Source: JACPDH01 sp041671505
GTDB lineage: Bacteria; Acidobacteriota; Thermoanaerobaculia; Gp7-AA8
Assembly (NCBI GenBank): GCA_041671505.1
Contig: JBAZBK010000006.1
Coordinates: 1 to 64,000, forward strand
DNA: 64,000 nucleotides
Direction: 5' to 3'
This document shows positions 1 through 7,486 of this stretch, in pieces. The translations under genes and the position numbers were made by a program. The stretch's first letter is position 1. Each line of letters starts with the position of its first letter. The notes under the pieces were generated by a model, which was not told the origin of the DNA, did not search any database, and worked only from the letters and a program-made list of their open reading frames with translations.

Positions 1-43
1 TGTAGAACAACTGCGGCTGCGGTGGGGGTTGCTTGCGCATCAT
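1..43 (-). CDS. Partial gene at left edge; possible IS1182-type transposase N-terminus
   Basis: Only the first 14 codons are inside the window, reading MMRKQPPPQPQLFY from an ATG at 43 on the minus strand. A GAGGT ribosome-site-like stretch lies about six bases upstream, and a TATAAT hexamer (70-75, minus strand) with TTAACA (91-96) 15 bases further up could be its promoter. A double Met followed by a Gln/Pro-rich stretch ending in LFY is reminiscent of the start of IS1182/IS1380-like transposases, but 14 residues are far too few to be sure. Any other short N-terminus is possible. The base composition just upstream (60-110) is distinctly AT-rich compared with the rest of the window, which fits a mobile-element boundary. 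Confidence 0.3.
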   Translation of the reverse strand, partial: MMRKQPPPQPQLFY

Positions 44-99
44 GAGCGCCACCTCAATTGACGCCCATTATTATACTCACTAATACGGTTTGTTAATAG

Positions 100-415
100 A
101 TTCTTATTTGGGCAACACGCCCGTAAGGGCGGGGACGAGCGAACGGGAAGATCATACGGCGCCGCGTCAGCGGCGCCATTCTGTTTCGTGGGTTGCACGC
201 GACGCCCCCGCGCTTACGCGCGGGGGAATCAGACGTCGCCGCTGCCGCGGCTCGTTTATGTGTCAGATCCGCGTGCCCCCGCCCTTACGGGCGGGGCTAT
301 TTAGAAACGGCCGCTTCCGCGGCCGTCGTCTGGTACTCACCACTACTCATGACTCACTACTCATCACTCACTCCTCATCACTCAGTACTCAGCACTCAGT
401 ACTCAGTACTTATCA
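100..415. repeat. Composite hairpin array A, directly 3' of the MFS gene
   Basis: This gene-free stretch is a ladder of short perfect hairpins with four-base loops: CGCCC/GGGCG (118-131), GGCGCCGC/GCGGCGCC (158-177), CCCCCGCGC/GCGCGGGGG with loop TTAC (205-226), GCCGC/GCGGC (238-251), CCCCGCCC/GGGCGGGG with loop TTAC (277-296) and ACGGCCGC/GCGGCCGT with loop TTCC (307-326). It is followed by a degenerate tandem run of ACTCA units (about 333-415). The same modules recur in the same order at 1665-1955. The ACTCA run overlaps the last codons of the MFS gene. Confidence 0.85.
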
Positions 416-1586
416 CTGGCTCCTCCGCCCCCTTCTTCTCGTACATGATCGCGGCGGCGGTGAGGCCGCAAACGAGAGCGAGCACCCATACCGCGGTGGG
501 GCTCGAGGCGTAGATCACGGTGCCGAGTGCTGGCCCAAGCGTGAGGCCGACCGACCAGGTGATCGCCCACAATCCCATGTAACGGCCGCGGAGGTCGGGA
601 GGGGCGAGGTCGCTGACATAGGCGCCGCCCAGCGGCGCATTCGTCATCTCGCCGATCGTCCAGATCACGACCGAGAGGACCATCAGAGGAATCGAGAAGG
701 CGAAGATGTTGACCGCGAAGCCGATGCCTACGAACGCGTAGCCGAGCGCCATCACCGCCCGGGGACGGGAGGTCCGGCGCGTCATGGACGCGATCGGCAG
801 CTCGAGGAAGATGATCAGGAAGCCGTTCAGCGATACGAGCGCACCGTAGGTCGCTGCCGAGAACCCGGCGTCGATCACGTGGAGGGCGAAGGTCGACTCG
901 AACTGAAAGAACGCGATCGCGGAGATCATCGAGGCTGCGAGAAACCCGAGAAACCGCCTATCGGCCCGCGCATGGCGGAGCGCGGGCAGCCAGCCGCTGT
1001 CTCCTTTCGCGCTCCGAAGGCCGTGCGGCAGGGCTACGAGCGCGACGATGGCGAAGAGAACCGAGGTGATCGCGTCACCGACGAAGAGCCAGGTGAACGA
1101 GTACTTCGCGAGGAAGCCGGCGGTGGCCGGGCCGAACGCGAAGCCGGCGTTGATCGCCAGGCGGTAGGTCGCGAAGGCGATGACGCGATGCCCGGTCGGG
1201 GTCAGGTCTCCGAGCAGGGCGCTGGCCGCGGGTCGATAGAGCTCGGCGGCGATTCCGGCGAGCGTCGCCAGCCCGACGATCGTCCAGTAGGTCTCGGCCT
1301 GCGAAAGGGCGAGCATCGCCCCCGCGGAGCTGAACATCGAGATCGCGATCGAGTTCCGCCGCCCGATCCGGTCGGCGAGCCAGCCTCCGACGAGCGAGGA
1401 GATGCCGTGCCCGACCCCATACGCACCGAGCGCCAGCCCACCCGCTGCGGCGCCATACCCCTTGCTGCCGAGATAAAGGACGAGGAACGGATGGACGAAC
1501 GAACCGAACCTGTTCAGGAACGTCCCGAAGAAGAGAATCCACGCCTCACGCGGGAGCGCGCGCAGCTCGGAACGAAGGTCGGACAT
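396..1586 (-). CDS. MFS transporter
   Basis: A 396-residue polytopic membrane protein with the length and hydrophobic pattern of a 12-helix major facilitator. The loop 2-3 signature motif A is visible at residues 67-78 (GGWLADRIGRRN). The sequence resembles drug/sugar-efflux type MFS proteins (DHA1-like), but the substrate cannot be read from the sequence. Residues near the end (EKKGAEEP) form a charged cytoplasmic tail. The final residues ISTEY and the stop codon are encoded inside the ACTCA repeat run of array A, so the natural C-terminus may have been replaced by repeat DNA. The ATG at 1586 has no good Shine-Dalgarno sequence; it was chosen because the first helix starts at residue about 15. 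The gene is isolated between two copies of the composite hairpin array. Confidence 0.9.
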   Translation of the reverse strand: MSDLRSELRALPREAWILFFGTFLNRFGSFVHPFLVLYLGSKGYGAAAGGLALGAYGVGHGISSLVGGWLADRIGRRNSIAISMFSSAGAMLALSQAETYWTIVGLATLAGIAAELYRPAASALLGDLTPTGHRVIAFATYRLAINAGFAFGPATAGFLAKYSFTWLFVGDAITSVLFAIVALVALPHGLRSAKGDSGWLPALRHARADRRFLGFLAASMISAIAFFQFESTFALHVIDAGFSAATYGALVSLNGFLIIFLELPIASMTRRTSRPRAVMALGYAFVGIGFAVNIFAFSIPLMVLSVVIWTIGEMTNAPLGGAYVSDLAPPDLRGRYMGLWAITWSVGLTLGPALGTVIYASSPTAVWVLALVCGLTAAAIMYEKKGAEEPVISTEY

Positions 1587-1607
1587 CGAAGATTCAGATT
1601 AGCAGAT

Positions 1608-1955
1608 CAAGTGCTGATTGCTGAGTGCTCCATCCTGGATCAGTGATTTGTCGACTTGTCAGTGGTCTCGGCCGCGGAAGCGGCCGTTTCTGAATAGCCC
1701 CGCCCGTAAGGGCGGGGAATCGAGATCGAGAAGATCAATCGGTGCCGCGTGAGCGGCGCCATTCCGAATTTCGGGTTGCCTTGCGACGGACCCCGCGCTT
1801 ACGCGCGGGGTAGACAGACATCGCCGCTGACGCGGCTCGGAATGATCGGGTGTACGCTCGAACCCCGCCCTAACGGGCGGGGCTAACTAGAAACGGCCGC
1901 TTCCGCGGCCGCTGTCCAATACTCACCACTGAATACTCAGCACTCAGCACTGCCT
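1608..1955. repeat. Composite hairpin array B, directly 3' of the TonB-domain gene
   Basis: This 368-base gene gap carries the same module series as array A in the same orientation. It has a GGCCGC/GCGGCC hairpin near 1670-1688, CCCCGCCC/GGGCGGGG (about 1698-1717), a GGTGCCGC/GCGGCGCC pair (about 1740-1760), CCCCGCGC/GCGCGGGG with loop TTAC (about 1792-1811), GCCGC/GCGGC (about 1825-1840), CCCCGCCC/GGGCGGGG with loop TAAC (about 1863-1883), CGGCCGC/GCGGCCG with loop TTCC (about 1893-1912), then ACTCA units (about 1920-1950). Inverted ACTCA-like units also occur at 1608-1640. The array ends against the stop codon of the TonB-domain gene. Confidence 0.8.
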
Positions 1956-3070
1956 CACTTCGCCAGCTTCGCATTCACCGCCAGCGTGTAGAGCACGTCG
2001 ACCGGCTTGCCTTCGAGTGTCGCCGGCTTGAAGGTCCACTGTTTGACAGCCGCCACGGCGGCCTCCTCGAGTCCCAGCGGAAGCGTCTTGAGAACGCGCA
2101 CGCTCTTGACCCTGCCGTCGCGGCCGATCACCGCTTCGACGATGACGACGCCCTGGATGCCGACTTCGCGTGCACGCTTCGGGTAGGCGATCTCGACCCG
2201 CTCGATGATCACCGGCGCTTTCACGAGTCCGCCGACGCGAAGCGGCTCTCCCGTCGCAGCTTTCGCGCGGAGCGAATCGAGATCCCGGCCGGTGGTTTCG
2301 GAGATCGCCGGCGACGGTTCGCGATGAACTCCGTTGACCTTCTCGTCCTGCGCGGCGCGGGCCATCGGAGCTGCAGCAGGCATCGGAACCGGTGCTCCGG
2401 CCGCGCTGTCCTTCTCTTCGGCGTAGCGATCATCCCGGCCTGTTGCGATCTGCGTTTCGGCGGCTTGTTTGCGCGGCGTGTCATCCGCGGATGCGGTCGC
2501 GGCCGCATTCGCAGGGGCCTCCTCCACAGCCTGGACGACGCCGCTGGCGGCTCCACCGTAGACGCCGCCCGGAATGCCTCCCGCAACTCCACCTTCGACG
2601 CCGTCGGCGATTTCCGCGTCGGCGCGCGTCTGGCGCGGGGCCGGGGGAGGTGGCGGCGGCGGAATCTCGTAGGAGAATCCCAACGCTTGCGAGTCAGCCT
2701 GACCTTTGGTTTTCCCTGCCGCTGCCTTTTCGGCCGGAGCCGCAGCCGAGGGGGACATCGGCGGGGAGAACTCCCGCTCGGGCGCCCGATCGGTTTCGGC
2801 GATCTTCGCGGTTTGCTGGTTCTGCGTCTCGAACGTGACCATGTAGACGCCGACGCCGGCCAGCGTCAGCACGAGGAACGATGCCGCCACCTGCCACGAC
2901 ATTCCGCGGAATGCCGACGTCGGATCGTTTCTCCTGTCCGAGGTGAGGTGCTTCGGATATCGAAAGGAAGGCGGGATGTCCGCCTTCAGCTGGCGCAGAA
3001 GGTCGTCGGGAGGCTTGGGAACCTCGCGAAGGCCGAGCCGCCTGCGGATGTCATCCTTCTTGGGCGTCAT
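1955..3070 (-). CDS. Membrane-anchored TonB C-terminal domain protein, possible anti-sigma partner
   Basis: A 371-residue protein with a cytoplasmic N-terminus of about 57 residues, one transmembrane helix at about 58-80, a low-complexity periplasmic region rich in Pro (IPPPPPPP near 135) and Gly (repeated GGV/GGI near 155-175), and a C-terminal TonB domain (about 290-371). That domain has the usual YPKRAREVGIQG start, the VxVxVLKTLP core and a QWTFKPA end. TonB domains contact outer-membrane receptors; isolated copies like this one are common in Acidobacteriota. The start overlaps the ECF sigma gene by four bases (ATGA), so the two are translationally coupled. The arrangement of cytoplasmic head, single helix and periplasmic sensor looks like an anti-sigma factor, but no zinc-finger HxxxCxxC motif is visible. 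The anti-sigma role is inference. Confidence 0.8.
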   Translation of the reverse strand: MTPKKDDIRRRLGLREVPKPPDDLLRQLKADIPPSFRYPKHLTSDRRNDPTSAFRGMSWQVAASFLVLTLAGVGVYMVTFETQNQQTAKIAETDRAPEREFSPPMSPSAAAPAEKAAAGKTKGQADSQALGFSYEIPPPPPPPAPRQTRADAEIADGVEGGVAGGIPGGVYGGAASGVVQAVEEAPANAAATASADDTPRKQAAETQIATGRDDRYAEEKDSAAGAPVPMPAAAPMARAAQDEKVNGVHREPSPAISETTGRDLDSLRAKAATGEPLRVGGLVKAPVIIERVEIAYPKRAREVGIQGVVIVEAVIGRDGRVKSVRVLKTLPLGLEEAAVAAVKQWTFKPATLEGKPVDVLYTLAVNAKLAK

Positions 3071-3666
3071 GACTCAGTTCTCTCCATCATCGCGGCTTCG
3101 AGGAGCATGAATGCCTTCCTCAACCGCTTTCGAATCGCGACGGCAGTGATCTTCTCCTGCCTCGCGATCTCCGGAATCGGCACTTCACCCCAGAAATGCG
3201 CGGTCACCGTGTACCGCAGCTCGTCGGGGAGCGAGAGCACGGCGTCGCGCAGCAGCGTCGATTCCTCGCTCTTCCCGATCGTCTCCTCGATCGAGGGGGA
3301 CGGGTCGCTGACTTCGATCGATCCCTCGTCGAGCTCCACGCTGCGGTCCGGCCTCCGGACGTGATTCAGAAAGGTCGTGTAGGCGATGCGATAGAGCCAG
3401 GTGGAAAGCTTCGACCTGCAGTCGAACCCGACGAGAGACTCCCACGCCTTGCGGTACGTGTCCTGCGTCAGGTCGGCGGCGAGCTCCGCATCGCCGTGGC
3501 ACATTCGATACAGCGCCGCGTAGACGGCCGAGTAGGTCCGTTCGACGAGCTGCTCGGCCGCGTCGCGATCTCCGAGCTTCGCAGCGTTGACGAGCTTCGT
3601 CTCGCCGAACTCGAAGATCACGCCGGATAGCTCCCGGACCGTCTCAGCCACTTCCGCATGGCCCAT
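3067..3666 (-). CDS. ECF-type sigma-70 factor
   Basis: A 199-residue sigma factor of the extracytoplasmic-function type. Region 2 spans about residues 25-105 (AELAADLTQDTYRKAWES, then SKLSTWLYRIAYTTFLN, the -10 recognition helix) and region 4 spans about 140-195 (LSLPDELRYTV, PIPEIARQEKI, VAIRKRLRKAF). Region 3 is absent, as expected for the class. I chose the ATG at 3666 (MGHAEV). An ATG at 3789 is also in frame but would overlap the divergent start at 3788. It is coupled by ATGA overlap to the downstream TonB-domain gene, suggesting a sigma/anti-sigma or sigma/effector pair. Target promoters are unknown. Confidence 0.85.
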   Translation of the reverse strand: MGHAEVAETVRELSGVIFEFGETKLVNAAKLGDRDAAEQLVERTYSAVYAALYRMCHGDAELAADLTQDTYRKAWESLVGFDCRSKLSTWLYRIAYTTFLNHVRRPDRSVELDEGSIEVSDPSPSIEETIGKSEESTLLRDAVLSLPDELRYTVTAHFWGEVPIPEIARQEKITAVAIRKRLRKAFMLLEAAMMERTES

Positions 3667-3787
3667 TCTATTCACGTATGGTTGGACACCGCGAGTGGGC
3701 GGATCGAAACCAGTCTCGATGCCCGATCTCCGGATGGACTGTTGGAGCTCCGCTTCCACCTCCCGAACGATGGAGTACCATTCAGGC

Positions 3788-4135
3788 ATGAGCCCGGCGG
3801 CAACGACGTCTTCCACCGATTCACCCCGCGACAAGGTGCGTGAATTGCTCGAAGCGGGTGTCGATGTGCCGCGTGAGCTTGTCGTCGAGCTCCTGGCTGA
3901 GATCGATTCGCTCCGCGACCAGCTATCGCTCAGCACGACCTTCGAACAGGGCTACGTCGACGAAATCCAGCGAATGAACATCCTCGTGCAGGAGCTTGCG
4001 GACTACGTGGAGACGATCGCGGACGCGGTCGCCGACTCGCTCGGATCGGACGAGATCACCGCGCAGCTCCGTCGTCAGGTGGTGAAGCTGATTCTCCAGT
4101 CGTCGCACGCGATGCGGACGTCGGAGAAGCACTGA
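3788..4135 (+). CDS. Small coiled-coil protein, unknown function
   Basis: A 115-residue protein that I do not recognise. It has no signal peptide or transmembrane segment. Residues about 15-55 (RELVVELLAEIDSLRDQLSLS) and 55-105 have heptad-like Leu/Ile/Val spacing with many Asp/Glu, so a helical, probably coiled-coil protein is likely. The ATG at 3788 was chosen over in-frame upstream starts because those lie inside the divergent sigma-factor gene. It reads away from the ECF sigma gene and stops three bases before the stop codon of the convergent amidohydrolase gene. A role near the sigma factor is possible only by position. Confidence 0.55.
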   Translation: MSPAATTSSTDSPRDKVRELLEAGVDVPRELVVELLAEIDSLRDQLSLSTTFEQGYVDEIQRMNILVQELADYVETIADAVADSLGSDEITAQLRRQVVKLILQSSHAMRTSEKH

Positions 4136-4138
4136 TAC

Positions 4139-5446
4139 TCAGAGTCCCGGCTTCCGATGCTCCATCCACTTTCCTCCGACGCACGTGGCCGTGATGATCT
4201 CGTCGCCGGCGCCGAAGACGATCGCGTCGAGGAGCGACTGCTCGTCGCAGCCGTCGAGCGAGGGATGGGTGAGGTCGACCGCGACGAAGTCGGCCCAGTA
4301 CCCGGGGTAGATTCTTCCGGTCTCCAGGCCGAGGGCGCGCGCACCGCCGCGCGTCGCGATCTCGAGTAGTGTCTTCGACACCCGTCCCGACTCATCGCGA
4401 AAGATTCCGCGCGACTCGCTGCGCGTTCGATGCGCGAGCTCGAGAGTCCGCATCTCCTCGAGCATCGAGATCCGCACATTCCCGTCGGTGCCGATCGAGA
4501 GGTGATCGGAGATGCCGCGAATGCTCTCGGTGTGCGCGAGGCCGTCCCCCAGGTTCGCCTCCGTGAGCGGCGAGAGGCAGAGGTTCCCGCCCGCCGCGAA
4601 GAGGCGCGCGAGGTCGTCGGGTGCAGCATGGGTGCCGTGCGCCACGGTGACGTTCCTGTCGATCCTGATCGTGTCGAGAAGCAGTTCGAGCGGTCTCGTC
4701 TTGTAATGCGCGAGGCACTGCTCGACGTCGTGCCGCTGCTCCTCGAGCGGCACGTGGAAGACGAGTTTCCTCCGACGCGCCTCGGCATAAAGCTCCGCGA
4801 GCTCGGCGAGCGGAACGGTGCGCAGCCCGTGGGCGGCGATGCCGATCGATTGTGTGTGCGGATCGATCTCGCCGGCGAGGTCGTCGACCTGGCTCCAGAA
4901 GCGAGTGAGCGACGGCGACGCGAAGCGCTTCTGCGCGTCGTTAGGCGCGAGCCCGTAGCCTCCGTCGCGGTAGTAGGTCTCGAGCAGCACGATCCGGATA
5001 CCCGCGTTCGCCGCCGCCCGGAGGATGACTTCGTCGTAGGCGTAGTCGACCTCGTCGAGCGTGTGGTGGAGCAGGTGCGATTCGCCGACCGTCGTGATCC
5101 CCGCGGCGCGCATCTCCCGGAAGGCCTGCGACGTGAGAGCGTAGAGCGATGTGGCGTCGAGCTCGAGCACCAGGTCGTACATCGCCTCGCGCCAGCTCCA
5201 GGATCCGCCCGAGCCGATGGGAAACCCTTCGCCGCGCCCGCGCATGCCGCGCTGGAAGCCATGGGATCGCGCGTTGACGAAGCCAGGCAGGATCGCCTGC
5301 CCCGGCAACCTGCGGCTTGCCGGGCGTCCGGCGGGAGCGAGCTTCTCGATCCGGCCGTGGCGGTCGACGACGATCTGGACGTCGCGCTGGAACTGCTCGC
5401 CCGTCCAGGTCCACGCGGCTTCGATCACCGTCTTCGACGCAGGCAT
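4139..5446 (-). CDS. HutF-like amidohydrolase with two metal ligands lost
   Basis: A 435-residue amidohydrolase-superfamily protein most like formimidoylglutamate deiminase (HutF) of histidine degradation. Family landmarks are LPGFVN at 53-58, FQRGMRGRGE at 64-73, AHGTH at 269-273 and IGTD at 318-321. HutF and its TRZ/ATZ relatives bind zinc through HxH, a later His in HIAEQ, another His and an Asp. Here the first His is Arg60 (RSH in place of HSH) and the HIAEQ His is Pro233 (PLEEQ); His62, His270/273 and Asp321 remain. Either the enzyme has lost metal-dependent deiminase activity or it does something else. The ATG at 5446 has GGGAG six bases upstream. No other hut genes are adjacent. The alignment was done by eye. 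Confidence 0.75.
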   Translation of the reverse strand: MPASKTVIEAAWTWTGEQFQRDVQIVVDRHGRIEKLAPAGRPASRRLPGQAILPGFVNARSHGFQRGMRGRGEGFPIGSGGSWSWREAMYDLVLELDATSLYALTSQAFREMRAAGITTVGESHLLHHTLDEVDYAYDEVILRAAANAGIRIVLLETYYRDGGYGLAPNDAQKRFASPSLTRFWSQVDDLAGEIDPHTQSIGIAAHGLRTVPLAELAELYAEARRRKLVFHVPLEEQRHDVEQCLAHYKTRPLELLLDTIRIDRNVTVAHGTHAAPDDLARLFAAGGNLCLSPLTEANLGDGLAHTESIRGISDHLSIGTDGNVRISMLEEMRTLELAHRTRSESRGIFRDESGRVSKTLLEIATRGGARALGLETGRIYPGYWADFVAVDLTHPSLDGCDEQSLLDAIVFGAGDEIITATCVGGKWMEHRKPGL

Positions 5447-5665
5447 CGCCGGCTCCCGCACACTCAGCGGAATCTGTGGCCAATCGCCTTGACGATAGCC
5501 CTGGTGGCGCTCCGGGACAAGTGCCGTTCGCGGGGACGGCGTCGGTCTGTGGGATGAGGCGCGGAGCTCGCGCCCTGGGCGAGGGATTGAATTCGCGGGT
5601 GGGGCGGTTAACCGGTGCATCGGAGAGGAACCCCATAGGCGGAGCTTCCTCCGGACCCGATCGAC
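5447..5665. other. Divergent intergenic region
   Basis: This 219-base gap separates the HutF-like gene (minus) from exoD (plus) and must hold both promoters. I see no strong -10/-35 pair and no repeat-family member; a short GCGCCCTGGGCG inverted element occurs near 5571. Nothing else can be supported. Confidence 0.4.
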
Positions 5666-6328
5666 ATGCACGACGAGAAACACGACGCGCACGCGTGGCG
5701 CAATGCCTTCGATGCACTCGCCCATGCGTTGCACGAGCTCGAAGATCGCTACGAGCGCTCGGGACGCGCGACGATCGGCGATATGCTCGAGCCGCTGGGA
5801 CACCGTGCCGGAACGCTCGGAGCGGCGCTCTTCGCGCTGCCGTTCCTGTCGCCGATCAGCCTCGGTCCGCTCACGACGGTCGCAAGCGTCGTGATCGCGC
5901 TAATCGGAATCGGCCTCGTGTCGAATCGGGAAGATTCGCCGATCCCGCGGCGGATCAGGGCGATGTCGGTTCCGCGCGCCGCCTACCGTGCGCTTCGCGG
6001 CGCGCTCGAGCGGCTGCCGCGCTGGATGCGGCGCACGCACCCCTCGCCTCCGCGCTGGGTACAGGGTGCGACCGGACGCATGCTCTGCGGCGTCGGAATC
6101 GTCACGGGCGCCGCGCTTCTCGCCGTGCCGATCCCATTCATGCCGCTGACGAATTCGCTTCCGGCCCTTGCGATCATCGGCTTCGCGCTCGGCTGGACGA
6201 ACCAGGACGGCCGGCTCGCCGGCTTCGGAATCGGAATGCTGGTCGCGTCGGTCGCGCTCTTCGTCGCGCTCGGCATCGCGGTATCGACCATAGGATTCGC
6301 GGCGGTGCGCGCCGCGGTCGCGTTCTGA
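5666..6328 (+). CDS. exoD: ExoD family membrane protein
   Basis: A 220-residue protein of the ExoD family (exopolysaccharide synthesis protein ExoD), known from Sinorhizobium, where it affects exopolysaccharide production and alkali tolerance. The family pattern is clear: an N-terminal soluble stretch with GDMLEPLGHRAGTLGAAL at about 38-55, then LPFLSPISLGPLTTVAS, and paired hydrophobic helices to the C-terminus including PIPFMPLTNSLPALAIIG. The length is normal for the family. The molecular function is not established. The stop codon directly abuts the stop of the convergent flavin reductase gene (6329) with no spacer. Confidence 0.85.
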   Translation: MHDEKHDAHAWRNAFDALAHALHELEDRYERSGRATIGDMLEPLGHRAGTLGAALFALPFLSPISLGPLTTVASVVIALIGIGLVSNREDSPIPRRIRAMSVPRAAYRALRGALERLPRWMRRTHPSPPRWVQGATGRMLCGVGIVTGAALLAVPIPFMPLTNSLPALAIIGFALGWTNQDGRLAGFGIGMLVASVALFVALGIAVSTIGFAAVRAAVAF

Positions 6329-7486
6329 TCAGAAGTCCGCGGCAGGCAAGGCGGACTCGAACTCGAACCGGACGTCGGGGAACGAGCCTCGTCCGAAGAA
6401 GACGTGCCGCGCCAGCGTGCGGAACGGCGGAATCGACGCGAGAGCGACCGCGGCGTCGAGCGCGAACGGCGAGCGGACCGACGAGATCGCCCTTCGCATC
6501 CAGAGCCGGGAGACGAAGCGCGCGCGAAAGCGTGACCCGTCGAACTGCGGCAGGAGCGAGGAGTCGTCGCGTCGCGAAGCCTCGACGAGCAGCCTTGCCG
6601 CCGCGGACGAGAGCCGGATGCAGGCGTCGAGCCCGCCCGCCGTCAGCGGCGACACCGCGCCCGCCGCATCGCCGAGCAGGAGACCGCGCGGCGTCGCGAT
6701 GCGCCGAAGCACGCCGTTGACCGGGATCAGCCCTCCCCGCCGTGTGAACGGCGCCTCGGACGCTGTCCCGAACTGCGACGCGACCTTCGCGACGAATCGT
6801 TCGATCGCGACGGAGGCATCGAACCTGCCGCTCTCTCCCGCGACGCCGACGTGCAACTCGCCGGCGTCTCCGGCGACCCAAGCGATGTAGCCGGGGGCGA
6901 GCTCGGGATCGAGGAAGCAGTGGAGCGTTCCGTCCGTAGCATCGTGCTCACTCGTGTAGACGTTCTCCGCGCCGACGAGGAAGCGGTCGTTGATCTCGAG
7001 GCCGAGGTCGCGGGCGACGCGAGAGCGCGCACCGTCGGCGCCGACGACGAATCGCGCGTTGAGGCCGCGAAGCTCGCCGTTCGTGCGCAGCGCGACACTG
7101 CTCCCGGCCGCGTTCGGGCACGTTCCTTCGAACGAAGCGCCGGGCAGCCAATCGGCGCCGAGGTCCACTGCCTGTGAGAGAAGGTGACGGTAGAGCGCCG
7201 GCATTCGTCCGATGCGAAACTCGTCTTTCGCGCTTTTCAGTAAGAGCTCTGCGCCGCGCGGCCCGTGAAGGCGAACGCCGCGCACGGGCGCGCCGAGGAA
7301 TGCGTGTGGGATGCTCGTCTCCTCGAACGTCTTCCTGACGAAGATGCCAGTCGTGTGTACGTGCTCTCCCGGATCGCGTTTGCGATCGGCGATCGCGACG
7401 CGGAGGCCGCAGCGGGCGACCTCACGCGCGCACCAGAGTCCTGCGAGCCCCGCGCCGATCACGACGACGTCGTAGCGTTCGTTCAT
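6329..7486 (-). CDS. FAD-dependent reductase of the geranylgeranyl reductase family
   Basis: A 385-residue flavoprotein with an N-terminal FAD-binding GxGxxG (VVIGAGLAGLWCAREV, residues 7-22), a second motif VVGADGARSRVAR in the middle, and the late FAD motif LLLGDAAGAVSPLTAGGLDACI typical of geranylgeranyl reductase and related enzymes that saturate isoprenoid chains. The ATG at 7486 overlaps the uppS stop by four bases (ATGA), so the reductase is translated with the isoprenyl diphosphate synthase. The likely job is hydrogenation of the polyprenyl product of its partner or of a related lipid; a halogenase- or monooxygenase-type reaction cannot be excluded from sequence alone. Confidence 0.8.
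   Translation of the reverse strand: MNERYDVVVIGAGLAGLWCAREVARCGLRVAIADRKRDPGEHVHTTGIFVRKTFEETSIPHAFLGAPVRGVRLHGPRGAELLLKSAKDEFRIGRMPALYRHLLSQAVDLGADWLPGASFEGTCPNAAGSSVALRTNGELRGLNARFVVGADGARSRVARDLGLEINDRFLVGAENVYTSEHDATDGTLHCFLDPELAPGYIAWVAGDAGELHVGVAGESGRFDASVAIERFVAKVASQFGTASEAPFTRRGGLIPVNGVLRRIATPRGLLLGDAAGAVSPLTAGGLDACIRLSSAAARLLVEASRRDDSSLLPQFDGSRFRARFVSRLWMRRAISSVRSPFALDAAVALASIPPFRTLARHVFFGRGSFPDVRFEFESALPAADF

Noticed and set aside
100..415. Hairpin array A as a CRISPR array
   Set aside because: The palindromes differ from one another and there are no equal-length spacers or cas genes.
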